DNA of 64,000 nucleotides. Origin: Prevotellaceae bacterium (lineage in GTDB: Bacteria; Bacteroidota; Bacteroidia; Bacteroidales; UBA932). Below the pieces are notes generated by a model. That model worked only from the letters and a program-made list of their open reading frames with translations. It was not told the DNA's origin and ran no database searches. The position numbers were made by a program, and so were the translations under genes. Below are positions 7,094 to 15,793 of this stretch, piece after piece. The stretch is taken from positions 31,733-95,732 of the forward strand of contig JAIRNF010000018.1 in NCBI GenBank assembly GCA_031258195.1, written 5' to 3'. The stretch's first letter is position 1. Every line of letters begins with the position of its first letter.

Positions 7094-8680
7094 CTACTTC
7101 TTTTTCTTGGTATTTTTAGCCTTTGCGGATTGCTCTTCGAGATAAGCGCCTTCGCGGGATAGCTGGTGGTCGAGGTTCGCGACTCCTAGGGCTGTTATGG
7201 CAATACATGTTGCAGTATGCTCCTGATATTTGGGCGGGTTTTTTGTGTATAAATCACGCTCCGTATGCCAAATCTCCCCATAGCTGAAATCGTAGCCTTT
7301 AATGTCTTGTGTTGTGAAGTTAAAGATGGGCACACCTTCTACTGCAAACACAGAACCATCATGGCTGGAAGGTACTTTTGGACGGCGGTTAGGTCGTTCC
7401 TGCTTCTTTACCTCGAACGGGTAATCGGGGTTAATACACTTTAAAGGCTCGCATATTTTCACAAAATCGTCGTACATGGCAGGGGGAACAGCGATGCCAA
7501 CCGGAGGTGTTGGTCCGCCGTCGCGGTTAAACAGGTTAGATATTTTGGGCAGCATGTCGGCATGGGTTTTAGCAAACGATTTTGCACCGAGCAACCCAAA
7601 TTCTTCGGCTGCAAAAGCTACAAACAAAATAGTACGCTTAGGCTTTGCCCCTGCTACAGACAGCATACGGGCTGCTTCCATCATCGGTCCAATACCGGTA
7701 CCGCAATCTACACCGCCTGTTGCGACGTCATACGAGTCTAAGTGTCCGCTAACAATAACATATTCATCCGGATACTCGCTTCCATTAATGGATGCTACAA
7801 TGTTATGATATTTTATTGGTCCTATGCGAAAGTGGTTTCTTATATCAAACTCCAGCAAAAACTCTCTGCGTTCCTTTACCATCTGCTCGATAATTGCAAA
7901 CTGATGCTCGTCTAGCTTAATATCGGGCTGCTCGGGGAGGTTATCAAAATGCATTGCCTCAATATCCATCATTTTACGGTCGTATAATGCTGTAATAGGT
8001 ACAGCCGACGATTGTATGAACCCCAAGGCTCCTGCTTCGCACATTTCGTTGTAATACAGACCGGGAAACTCTTTATAGGGCTTCATTTCGTTCTTTTCGC
8101 CGTTTGTCCAATTTCTACGAGCCAACTCTCTGTTTTCTTGCGCAATCTTTTCGTTCTCTGCTTTAATTTCAGCTCTTATAGAATCTGCCGTGGGCGTACG
8201 ATCTATGGGATAACCGATATTTTTACCCGAGATCAACACCCATGCCCCTTTCAGCTTACCTTTTATTCGGTTGAACTCATCTTGCGTTTTAGGCTCAATC
8301 AACACATGCCCTCTTTGTAGCCCTTTGGTACCCGATGTATATGATGGTGTGGCAAAGTGCAGTATCATGCCATTATCACTAAGCATTCGCCCAAACCACG
8401 GACCACGGTTAAAACCTACCGGCACGCTGCCGGCTTCTTCTATGCTAACCTCCAGTCCCCAACTCTCAAACTCGCGGATAACCCATTTAGAGGCATCTTC
8501 GAATGCGGGAGAACCCACCGGGCGACCACCAAAGCGATTGGTTAGGATATCTAAATGGCGCATTACCCTATTATCGGTTCTGTTTATCTCTATAATTTTA
8601 TCAATAACAGCATCTTGCGCAAAAGATATCTGATTTACGACACAGATATGTATAAACAGTAGGAATACTATTTTTTTCAT
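7094..8680 (-). CDS. Exported M28 family zinc aminopeptidase with PA domain
   Basis: A 528-residue exported metallopeptidase. A signal peptide (about residues 1-21, ending SFAQ) is followed by a helical region, a protease-associated insert (about residues 110-260) and the M28 catalytic domain. Metal and catalytic residues are visible: SGHLDSYD (His and Asp), GGVDCGTG (bridging Asp), FAAEEFG (Glu pair), NRDGG and PSSHDGSVF (His). It should remove N-terminal residues from peptides in the periplasm or at the surface. The C-terminus is a lysine-rich tail. Nearby symporters and hydrolases suggest peptide use, but the substrate cannot be read from the sequence. Confidence 0.93.
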   Translation of the reverse strand: MKKIVFLLFIHICVVNQISFAQDAVIDKIIEINRTDNRVMRHLDILTNRFGGRPVGSPAFEDASKWVIREFESWGLEVSIEEAGSVPVGFNRGPWFGRMLSDNGMILHFATPSYTSGTKGLQRGHVLIEPKTQDEFNRIKGKLKGAWVLISGKNIGYPIDRTPTADSIRAEIKAENEKIAQENRELARRNWTNGEKNEMKPYKEFPGLYYNEMCEAGALGFIQSSAVPITALYDRKMMDIEAMHFDNLPEQPDIKLDEHQFAIIEQMVKERREFLLEFDIRNHFRIGPIKYHNIVASINGSEYPDEYVIVSGHLDSYDVATGGVDCGTGIGPMMEAARMLSVAGAKPKRTILFVAFAAEEFGLLGAKSFAKTHADMLPKISNLFNRDGGPTPPVGIAVPPAMYDDFVKICEPLKCINPDYPFEVKKQERPNRRPKVPSSHDGSVFAVEGVPIFNFTTQDIKGYDFSYGEIWHTERDLYTKNPPKYQEHTATCIAITALGVANLDHQLSREGAYLEEQSAKAKNTKKKK

Positions 8681-9264
8681 GAATGGTTAGATTTTGGGTT
8701 GGTTTTATACAAAGGAAGCGATAGTTTTAAATGCAAACAAACTTTTAACAACCACTTTTGTTTCGGTTTTAGACACCAGCTAAATGGAACAAGCTAAACG
8801 TATATTTTGAAATATTTTTCAACAAATACCAACGATACATTTGTGGACAAAATGACATTTTTTAAGAATAAATGTTCTTGTGATAAAAAATTAATTGGAG
8901 AAGTAAAAGGGCTAATTTGCTGTATGCTTAACCGATTTAAAAGCTATGCGCTTATTACACTATTTAGCTTACATTTGTACATGAATCAACATTTTACAAA
9001 ATATATAACTTTATTGTTATCATTAAAAACGCAAATGTTGTTTATATAAATAATACGCTGATTAAATGTTAGTTACAATAATAGTATCTTTGCGTTTTTA
9101 ATAATCTGAAAAAGATAGGCTTTAAGGCATACTAAAAGAAAAAAGAAAGCTACTATTAGACTTTACTGCTGTTGATAACTATGCGCCAAATTGTCATACA
9201 CATATCTTCAACAAAGAATTTCTTGGCGCATCTTTTAATCTATATTTGTAAACAAATAAACCTA
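8681..9264. other. Intergenic region between divergent genes
   Basis: About 580 bases between the M28 peptidase (minus) and the first DAACS symporter (plus). An 80-codon frame at 8807-9049 has unusual composition and no recognisable features, so I do not call it. The only clear signal is a TATCTTTG -7 box at 9085-9092 on the plus strand, about 170 bases before the symporter start. Confidence 0.4.
9085..9092 (+). promoter_or_regulatory. Putative -7 box for the first DAACS symporter
   Basis: TATCTTTG is a perfect TAnnTTTG match. No good TTTG lies at the right upstream distance. The resulting leader would be about 170 bases. Confidence 0.4.
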
Positions 9265-10443
9265 ATGAAGCTACCTAAATTACCCTTACTTGTAAAAGTT
9301 GTAATAGCTATTGCCCTGGGATTGCTCTTCGGTCTATTTTTTCCCGAATGGTTAACCCGCATATTTGCCACCTTTAACAGCATATTCGCCTCGTTTCTAA
9401 AGTTTTGCGTACCCTTAATTATTCTAGGGTTAGTTGCCCCCGGTATAGCCGATCTGGGTAAAAGTGCGGGCAAGTTGCTCTTAGCTACGGTTGCAATTGC
9501 CTATGGATCAACTCTATTTTCGGGATACATGACCTACTTCTCGGCTACTACTATATATCCGATGATTAATATTGGAGCTGGAGCTACTACAGTCGAAGCT
9601 ACCAGCCTTGGCGGAAGCTTGCTTGCGCCGTATTTTACAATAGCCATTCCTCCTTTATTTGATGTAATGACAGCCCTCGTTTTGGCTTTTATGCTCGGAC
9701 TAGGGGTATCTGCCATAAAAGGCGGAAGAGTAACTATGAAATCTTTTCTAGTAGATTTAAAAGGGGTTGTTGAGCTAACCATTTCTAAAGTAATTATCCC
9801 CCTACTACCCTGGCATATATTCGGTATATTTCTGAATATGAGTACGTCTGGAATTGCATCAAACGTTATTTCTATTTTTGGCAAAGTACTTATTGTAATT
9901 GTAGTACTACATATTATCCTGCTGCTGATCCAATTCTTTACAGCAGGTGGAATTGCCAAGAAAAATCCGCTTAAAGCACTATGGACTATGCTTCCGGCAT
10001 ATGCTACAGCATTAGGAACGGCTTCGTCGGCAGCAACCATTCCGGTTACACTACGGCAGGCTAGGAAAAACGTGGTAAACGAAGATATCGCCGATTTCTG
10101 TATTCCCCTTTGTGCAACCATACACTTAGCAGGCAGTACGCTTAAGATAACAGCAATAACGCTAGCCATTTGTATTATTAATGGCTATCCGTTCGATTTA
10201 AGCGTATATAGCGGATTTATACTGATGCTCGGCGTAATTATGGTTGCGGCCCCCGGCGTACCGGGCGGAACGGTAATGGCATCAATGGGCATTATGCAGT
10301 CTATGCTTGGCTTTACAGATGCCGATATTGCCCTGATGATCGCCATAGATCTAGCAATAGATAACGTTGCTACCGCATGTAACGTAACGGGCGATGGCGC
10401 CATAGCCTTAGTACTAAATAAGCTATACAATAAAAAAGGGTAA
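9265..10443 (+). CDS. Dicarboxylate/amino acid:cation symporter (DAACS) family, copy 1
   Basis: A 392-residue secondary transporter of the SLC1/GltP fold. I use the ATG at 9265 (MKLPKLPLL) because it matches the start of the tandem paralogue; an in-frame start 31 codons upstream adds an unconserved leader. Family motifs are the first hairpin GTASSAATIPVT, the loop GVPGGTV and the substrate helix ending in NVTGD. In glutamate transporters the last motif reads RTMVNVTGD with an Arg holding the side-chain carboxylate; here the equivalent is ATACNVTGD. The preceding Asp, which holds the amino group, is kept (DNVAT). This favours a neutral amino acid, not glutamate or aspartate. The adjacent copy shares most of the sequence. 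Confidence 0.9.
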   Translation: MKLPKLPLLVKVVIAIALGLLFGLFFPEWLTRIFATFNSIFASFLKFCVPLIILGLVAPGIADLGKSAGKLLLATVAIAYGSTLFSGYMTYFSATTIYPMINIGAGATTVEATSLGGSLLAPYFTIAIPPLFDVMTALVLAFMLGLGVSAIKGGRVTMKSFLVDLKGVVELTISKVIIPLLPWHIFGIFLNMSTSGIASNVISIFGKVLIVIVVLHIILLLIQFFTAGGIAKKNPLKALWTMLPAYATALGTASSAATIPVTLRQARKNVVNEDIADFCIPLCATIHLAGSTLKITAITLAICIINGYPFDLSVYSGFILMLGVIMVAAPGVPGGTVMASMGIMQSMLGFTDADIALMIAIDLAIDNVATACNVTGDGAIALVLNKLYNKKG

Positions 10444-10568
10444 AGCTACAGCTGTAGCACCATCAATATCAGCATATAGCTAAAAAGATATCGCGTTATT
10501 TACCAGACAATACGAGGTTGTTTATCTATTAGCAGCCTAACATTAAGCCTAATACATAAAAACATGTG

Positions 10569-10576
10569 TATCTTTG
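10569..10576 (+). promoter_or_regulatory. Putative -7 box for the second DAACS symporter
   Basis: TATCTTTG matches TAnnTTTG. If used, transcription starts upstream of the palindrome at 10596-10655, which would then fold in the leader of the second symporter mRNA. Confidence 0.4.
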
Positions 10577-10595
10577 TATATAGCTCTTAGTGTAC

Positions 10596-10655
10596 GTCAT
10601 ATCGACCAGGGGGAGACAGCTGCTGATTGGGAGGTGTCTCCCTCCGGTCGACATG
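10596..10655. repeat. Intergenic palindromic repeat, copy 3 (divergent)
   Basis: The left arm GTCATATCGACCAGGGGGAG pairs imperfectly with the right arm CTCCCTCCGGTCGACATGA. It is a diverged member of the GTCATTTCGA family lying between the two DAACS genes. Confidence 0.75.
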
Positions 10656-10735
10656 AGATGGAAGCTGAACATAGAACTATAGCTAAGTAAAAAAGGTAAA
10701 CTTTTTGTTTTACGTTAAATTTATAACAACGAGAG

Positions 10736-11926
10736 ATGAAGCTACCAAAACTTCCGTTACTCCTAAAAATAGCTATTGCAATTGCGTTGGGGTTAGCTTT
10801 AGGCTACGTTTTCCCTGAATGGCTATCGCGTATTTTTGTAACGTTTAACAGCATATTCTCGGCGTTTCTTGGGTTCTGTATCCCGCTTATTATACTCGGA
10901 CTGGTAGCGCCGGGCATTGCCGATCTGGGTAAAAATGCCGGTAAGCTGCTGTTGATAACCGTTGTCATAGCCTATGGATCGACATTATTTTCGGGCTTTA
11001 TGACCTACTTCTCTTCAACGGCAGTATTTCCGTTAATGGATATTGGCGTTGGGGGTAAGGATGTTATTAACCCCGAACAGGGTATGCTGGCTCCTTACTT
11101 TACGATTGGCATACCCCCGCTATTTGATGTAATGACAGCCTTAGTACTTGCTTTTATGCTGGGTTTAGGCGTTTCGGCTATTAAAAGTGGTGGAGCAACT
11201 ATGAAATCGTTTCTCGGCGACCTAAAAGGGGTGGTAGAGCTTACGATTGGTAAAGTAATTATACCTCTCCTACCGCTGCATATATTTGGCATCTTCCTAA
11301 ATATGAGTACATCAGGAACGGCATTTAGTATTATAGCAACTTTCGGTAAGGTTATCTGCGTAATATTTGCTCTACACATTCTACTGCTGTTAATTCAGTA
11401 TTTTACTGCAGGTGCCATTGTAAAGCGAAATCCATTTAAGCTGTTAGGAACAATGCTCCCTGCTTATGCTACCGCATTAGGTACCTCGTCGTCGGCAGCA
11501 ACCATACCGGTTACGTTAAAGCAAGTTATAAAGAACGGCGTGGACGAGGATATAGCAGATTTTTGTATTCCGCTATGCGCAACTATTCACCTAGCAGGAA
11601 GCACCCTAAAGATTACGGCTATGGCTTTAGCCGTTTGCTTTATCAACGGATATCAACATGATATACTAACTTTTGCAGGGTTTGTCTTAATGTTAGGTGT
11701 AGTTATGGTTGCGGCTCCCGGAGTTCCCGGCGGCGCTATTATGGCTGCCGTTGCACCCCTACAATCGCTGCTTGGTTTCGGTGAAGCAGACATCGCTTTG
11801 ATGATAACCGTTTATGTTGCCATAGACAGCTTCGGTACAGCTTGTAACGTTACCGGAGACGGCGCTATTGCGCTGGTGGTAAATAGAATATATAAAAAAC
11901 CGAAGACTAAAGAAGTGATAAGTTAA
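10736..11926 (+). CDS. Dicarboxylate/amino acid:cation symporter (DAACS) family, copy 2
   Basis: A 396-residue paralogue of the gene just upstream, with the same start (MKLPKLPLL) and near-identical transmembrane segments. It carries GTSSSAATIPVT, GVPGGAI and GTACNVTGD. As in copy 1, the Arg that binds the acidic side chain in glutamate transporters is replaced, here by Gly (DSFGT, against DMGRT in the archaeal glutamate transporter). The two copies differ most in the loop after the third helix and at the C-terminus, where this copy has a longer basic tail (KKPKTKEVIS). The pair is a tandem duplication with a palindrome in between. A different but related neutral substrate for each copy is a reasonable inference. 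Confidence 0.9.
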   Translation: MKLPKLPLLLKIAIAIALGLALGYVFPEWLSRIFVTFNSIFSAFLGFCIPLIILGLVAPGIADLGKNAGKLLLITVVIAYGSTLFSGFMTYFSSTAVFPLMDIGVGGKDVINPEQGMLAPYFTIGIPPLFDVMTALVLAFMLGLGVSAIKSGGATMKSFLGDLKGVVELTIGKVIIPLLPLHIFGIFLNMSTSGTAFSIIATFGKVICVIFALHILLLLIQYFTAGAIVKRNPFKLLGTMLPAYATALGTSSSAATIPVTLKQVIKNGVDEDIADFCIPLCATIHLAGSTLKITAMALAVCFINGYQHDILTFAGFVLMLGVVMVAAPGVPGGAIMAAVAPLQSLLGFGEADIALMITVYVAIDSFGTACNVTGDGAIALVVNRIYKKPKTKEVIS

Positions 11927-11962
11927 TCGCTTTTAAACAGCTACCCATAAGCGATATATAAC

Positions 11963-12028
11963 GTCATTTCGAACGAAGTGAGAAATCTGCTGCTTGTTCT
12001 GTAGATTTCTCACTTCGTTCGAAATGAC
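11963..12028. repeat. Intergenic palindromic repeat, copy 4 (perfect)
   Basis: The 26-base arms 11963-11988 and 12003-12028 are exactly complementary and contain GTCATTTCGAACGAAGTGAG. The loop is 14 bases. It follows the second symporter by 36 bases. Confidence 0.95.
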
Positions 12029-12153
12029 TAGAGTGCAATACATTTATAATTATTTTATAGGCTTAGCTAGAAGAAAGAGAATGTGTAGATTCTCTTTTTT
12101 ACTACCTTTATAATTCCTATTTGCATTATACCTAATTCTAAAACAGTATAACC

Positions 12154-13350
12154 ATGAAAAAGTTTTTGTCCTTCAACATTTTATTCTTGCTGGCTATCAC
12201 ATGCTTGCTGGCGCAACCTATCCCAAAAGTACAGCCGGAGAGTGTAGGTATGAGTTCTAAACAGCTGGCTCTTGCCGATGATGCTATTAACGAAGCTATT
12301 GCGGATAAAACCATACCCGGAGCCGTATTGGCTGTCGTTCGTAATGGTAAGGTAGCCTACTTAAAAGCATACGGAAATAAGCAGGTATATCCTACCGTTG
12401 CACCCATGACCGAGAATACGGTATTCGATTTGGCATCGGTAAGCAAAACGGTATCTACCGCTATTTCTACCATGATACTTATCGAACGCGGTCAGCTACG
12501 TCTTAACGACAACGTACCAATGTATATTCCCAACTATCAGCCTTGGGTAAGTGCAGACGGAAAGAAGAAGAATATCAGGATTATAGAGCTGCTCACGCAT
12601 ACATCTGGCTTGCCTTCGTACGCAGACGTCGCGCAGCTGCAGAAGAAGTACAAAACCCCTAATCCCGACGGGATGATTGAGCATATTGCAACCGTAAAAC
12701 GAGAAGCGGAGCCTGGAACAAGAATGACCTATAGTTGCCTGAATTTTATCACTTTACAGCGAATTGTCGAGACTATTAGTGGTCAAACATTACAAGAATT
12801 TTCTCAAGAAAATATTTTCAAACCGCTTGGTATGGCTCATACCGATTATAATCCAACAGGCGAAACGTTGGCTTGGACGGCTCCTACCGAAAAGCAAAAA
12901 GACGGTAGCGTAATATTAGGCGAAGTACATGATCCGCTTGCCCGAATAATGAACGGTGGAATCTCAGGGAACGCCGGGGTTTTCTCTAATGCAGAAGATC
13001 TTTGTATTTTGGCTGCCGCTTTGCTAAACAACGGTGAAATAAACGGTGTCCGTATCCTTAGCCCTCAAACCGTAAAGGCAATGAGAACTGTTCCAAAAGG
13101 ATACGAGAAGTTTGGTCGTACCCTTGGCTGGGATGCCAACTCATCTTACGCTTCAAATTCGGGCGATTTATTCAGTAACAGCACATATGGTCATACAGGC
13201 TACACCGGAACTTCTATCATCTTAGATCCCGAAACAAATACCTCGGTTATCCTTCTGGCTCACCGCGTACATCCCGAAGATAAAGGCGGCGTCGTACGCC
13301 TGAGAGCGTTGGTTGCAAACATTGTTGCCAGAGCAATTATCAAACCTTAA
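12154..13350 (+). CDS. Exported serine hydrolase, beta-lactamase class C/PBP-like
   Basis: A 398-residue protein with a signal peptide (about residues 1-20, ending LLAQ). The serine-nucleophile motif SVSK appears as DLASVSKTVS, the Tyr motif as MTYSCLNF (YSC where class C enzymes have YxN), and the third motif as GHTGYTG. HTSGLPSY is also typical. Members hydrolyse D-amino-acid-containing peptides, esters or amides; true beta-lactamase activity cannot be assumed. It lies 42 bases before an N-acyl-D-amino-acid deacylase gene in the same direction, so the two are probably cotranscribed and may act on the same D-amino-acid-containing material in the periplasm. Confidence 0.9.
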   Translation: MKKFLSFNILFLLAITCLLAQPIPKVQPESVGMSSKQLALADDAINEAIADKTIPGAVLAVVRNGKVAYLKAYGNKQVYPTVAPMTENTVFDLASVSKTVSTAISTMILIERGQLRLNDNVPMYIPNYQPWVSADGKKKNIRIIELLTHTSGLPSYADVAQLQKKYKTPNPDGMIEHIATVKREAEPGTRMTYSCLNFITLQRIVETISGQTLQEFSQENIFKPLGMAHTDYNPTGETLAWTAPTEKQKDGSVILGEVHDPLARIMNGGISGNAGVFSNAEDLCILAAALLNNGEINGVRILSPQTVKAMRTVPKGYEKFGRTLGWDANSSYASNSGDLFSNSTYGHTGYTGTSIILDPETNTSVILLAHRVHPEDKGGVVRLRALVANIVARAIIKP

Positions 13351-13392
13351 TATAACCACTTAACCTAAAGTAACACTAAAACTTGATGAGCT

Positions 13393-15078
13393 ATGGCAGC
13401 AAAGCTATCACGTCGCAATTTTATAAAACTATCCGTACTTTCAGGTACGGGAGTACTAATTGGCTGTAAAAGCAGCGGTAGTAAAAACATCTCTGCCGAT
13501 GCCCGTTTTGACACCATTGTAAAAAACGGCTTGGTTTACGATGGTAACGGAACATCTCCTATAAAAGCCGACGTAGGCGTCAAAGCAGGGAAAATCACCG
13601 CTATAGGCGATCTTGGCGATTCTGCCTACCAATTGGTAGATGCAGAGGGAATGACTGTGTCGCCCGGATTTGTTGATATACACACCCATACCGATACTAA
13701 GCTGCTGGTATGTCCCCAAGGAGATAGCCGTATATATCAGGGAATTACTACCGATATTGGTGGCAATTGCGGTGGTTCTCCATTCCCCAGAGGAAAAGAG
13801 TACGCTGCACAAATACAAGATAAGCCTGCCAGCGAACGTAGAGAATGGGTAGAGCTGGACGAGTTCTTTACTACGCTTGAGCAAAACAAGCTGTCGATAA
13901 ACTATGCGACCTATACCGGGCATGGCGATATCCGAGCCGCCATAGTGGGCTCTAACGATGTACAACCCACTACCGATCAGCTAAAGCAGATGAAAGCCCT
14001 TTTGCAATATACAATAGAACAAGGCAGCTTTGGCATGTCAACCGGATTGGAGTATGCTCCGGGCAGCTATGCGCTAGAAAACGAGCTTACCGAGCTATGT
14101 AAAGTAGTGGCTCAGTGTAATGCTCTGTATGCTACCCACATGAGAAATGAAGATGACCATGTTGAAGAAGCTTTAAATGAGGCTATTAATACAGCTCGTA
14201 ATTCGGGAGTAAATTTGCAGGTATCTCATCTAAAGGCTCAGAATCAGGCTAATTGGCATAAGGCTCCCCAGCTGTTAAAAATGATAGAAGGTGCTTCAAA
14301 TTCGGGTATAAATATCATGTTCGACCGATACCCATATGTTGCATTTTCAACCGGGTTAACTTCGTTTATGCCGCTATGGGCTAGACAAGGTAACAGAGAA
14401 GACCGTCTTGCCCGCTTAAAGGATAAGGCGACCGCAGCAAAGATTGATGAGTATGCACAATCGAGAATTAAGCGGTTAGGCGGTGGTAAAAACGTTGTTA
14501 TTACCTCATGTAGAACTCAAGGTAACCGGATGTATATTGGTAAAAATCTGGAAGAATGCGCTGATATATCGGGAAAGAATATGCTTACCTTCATTCGCGG
14601 GATTCTTATTGAGGAAAATCTCGGAGTTGATATGATAGGCTTTGCCATGAGCGAAGATAATATTAAGCTGATACTATCTCATCCGCTTGGTATGCCGGCT
14701 TCAGACGGTAGCGTATATTCGCCCCAAGGTCCGCTTTCTACCGATATGCCGCATCCGAGAAGCTACGGTACATTCCCCCGTTTCTTAGGAAAATACTGCC
14801 GCGATGAAGGTATTCTAGGATTATCCGAGGCAATAAAGAAGATAACCAGCGTCCCTGCAAACCGTATCGGGTTAAGGCAGCGAGGTCAGATACAAATCGG
14901 CTATTATGCTGATATTGTAGTATTTAACCCTGGCACTATCATTGATAAATCAGACTATACCGATCCGCACCGGTTTGGTACCGGCATTAGCCATGTGCTA
15001 GTTAACGGCGAATGGACGATTAAAGGCGGACAGCATACCGGAGCCATGGGCGGTATGGTACTTCGCAAAGGGGCATAA
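13393..15078 (+). CDS. N-acyl-D-amino-acid deacylase (D-aminoacylase), exported
   Basis: A 561-residue metal-dependent amidohydrolase that releases D-amino acids from N-acyl derivatives. The N-terminus SRRNFIKLSVLSGTGVLIGC joins a twin-arginine motif to a lipobox, so it is probably exported folded and lipidated. Active-site elements are all visible: PGFVDIHTHTD (HxH), GGNCGGSP (the metal-bridging Cys of the family), ATHMRNE (His), VSHLKA (His) and PASDGS (catalytic Asp), then HPRSYGTFPRFLG. The length is slightly above the usual 480-530 because of the signal region. The upstream gene is a beta-lactamase-fold hydrolase and two transporters precede it, which supports a role in D-amino-acid salvage. 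Confidence 0.93.
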   Translation: MAAKLSRRNFIKLSVLSGTGVLIGCKSSGSKNISADARFDTIVKNGLVYDGNGTSPIKADVGVKAGKITAIGDLGDSAYQLVDAEGMTVSPGFVDIHTHTDTKLLVCPQGDSRIYQGITTDIGGNCGGSPFPRGKEYAAQIQDKPASERREWVELDEFFTTLEQNKLSINYATYTGHGDIRAAIVGSNDVQPTTDQLKQMKALLQYTIEQGSFGMSTGLEYAPGSYALENELTELCKVVAQCNALYATHMRNEDDHVEEALNEAINTARNSGVNLQVSHLKAQNQANWHKAPQLLKMIEGASNSGINIMFDRYPYVAFSTGLTSFMPLWARQGNREDRLARLKDKATAAKIDEYAQSRIKRLGGGKNVVITSCRTQGNRMYIGKNLEECADISGKNMLTFIRGILIEENLGVDMIGFAMSEDNIKLILSHPLGMPASDGSVYSPQGPLSTDMPHPRSYGTFPRFLGKYCRDEGILGLSEAIKKITSVPANRIGLRQRGQIQIGYYADIVVFNPGTIIDKSDYTDPHRFGTGISHVLVNGEWTIKGGQHTGAMGGMVLRKGA

Positions 15079-15134
15079 ACAAAAGGAATAAGCTATTTGT
15101 TAATACTATTATAAATCTAAAAAAATATCGAATA

Positions 15135-15641
15135 ATGGCGAATATAACTTTTAAAGGTAACCCAGTTACTCTAGTCGGAACAGAAATAAAAGTTGGCGAT
15201 AAAGCACCGGATTTTACCGTTCTGGCAAACGATCTTTCAGAAAAACATCTATCTGATTATAAAGGAAAAGTAAAGATTATTTCACTTTTTCCCTCAATCG
15301 ACACAGGTGTATGTGCAACGCAAACCCGTACCTTTAATAAGCTGGTTAGCGAATTAAGTAAAGATATTGTTATCCTTTGTATATCGAACGATTTACCTTT
15401 TGCTCAAACCCGTTTTTGCGCCGCAGAAGGCATCGACCAGGTAGAAACGCTCTCAGACCACAGGGATGTTGATTTTAGTACTAAGTATGGCTTTTTGATT
15501 AAGGAGCTGAGGCTATTAGCCAGAGGTGCGGTGGTTATTGATAAAAACGATAACGTGCGTTATGTAGAGTATGTACCCGAAGTTACCAACGAGCCTAACT
15601 ACAACGCCGCTATTGAGGTTGCCAAGAAGTTAGTAATGTAA
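15135..15641 (+). CDS. tpx: Thiol peroxidase (Tpx, atypical 2-Cys peroxiredoxin)
   Basis: A 168-residue peroxiredoxin of normal Tpx length that reduces hydroperoxides using thioredoxin. The peroxidatic Cys60 lies in SIDTGVCATQTRTFN and the resolving Cys95 in FAQTRFCAAEG, the spacing expected for Tpx. The N-terminus ITFKGNPVTLVGTEIKVGD is also typical. It follows the D-aminoacylase gene by 56 bases on the same strand and ends just before a perfect palindrome, so it may be the last gene of that transcript; a functional link to D-amino acids is not implied. Confidence 0.96.
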   Translation: MANITFKGNPVTLVGTEIKVGDKAPDFTVLANDLSEKHLSDYKGKVKIISLFPSIDTGVCATQTRTFNKLVSELSKDIVILCISNDLPFAQTRFCAAEGIDQVETLSDHRDVDFSTKYGFLIKELRLLARGAVVIDKNDNVRYVEYVPEVTNEPNYNAAIEVAKKLVM

Positions 15642-15656
15642 ATAACATAAATATCC

Positions 15657-15724
15657 CGTCGTTTCGAGCGAAGCGAGAAATCCGCATAATAGTAAACGGA
15701 TTTCTCGCTTCGCTCGAAACGACG
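15657..15724. repeat. Intergenic palindromic repeat, copy 5 (perfect)
   Basis: The 28-base arms 15657-15684 and 15697-15724 are exactly complementary. Each contains GTTTCGAGCGAAGCGAGAAA, and the outer GTCG/CGAC variant is matched on both sides. It follows tpx by 15 bases and could act as a terminator. Confidence 0.95.
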
Positions 15725-15793
15725 AAGAAACATTGATAGCAAAATTGATGTAACCATTACACCATAATTAACCTATAAACCAATATAACTTGT

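Noticed and set aside
8807..9049. 80-codon plus-strand frame in the region between the M28 and symporter genes
   Set aside because: It has no recognisable domain, no good start context and a composition typical of AT-rich intergenic DNA. The nearby TATCTTTG promoter points to the symporter instead.
12154..13350. Antibiotic-resistance beta-lactamase
   Set aside because: The class C-type motifs are present, but the YSC variant and the D-amino-acid neighbourhood favour a peptidase or esterase; resistance cannot be claimed from this sequence.
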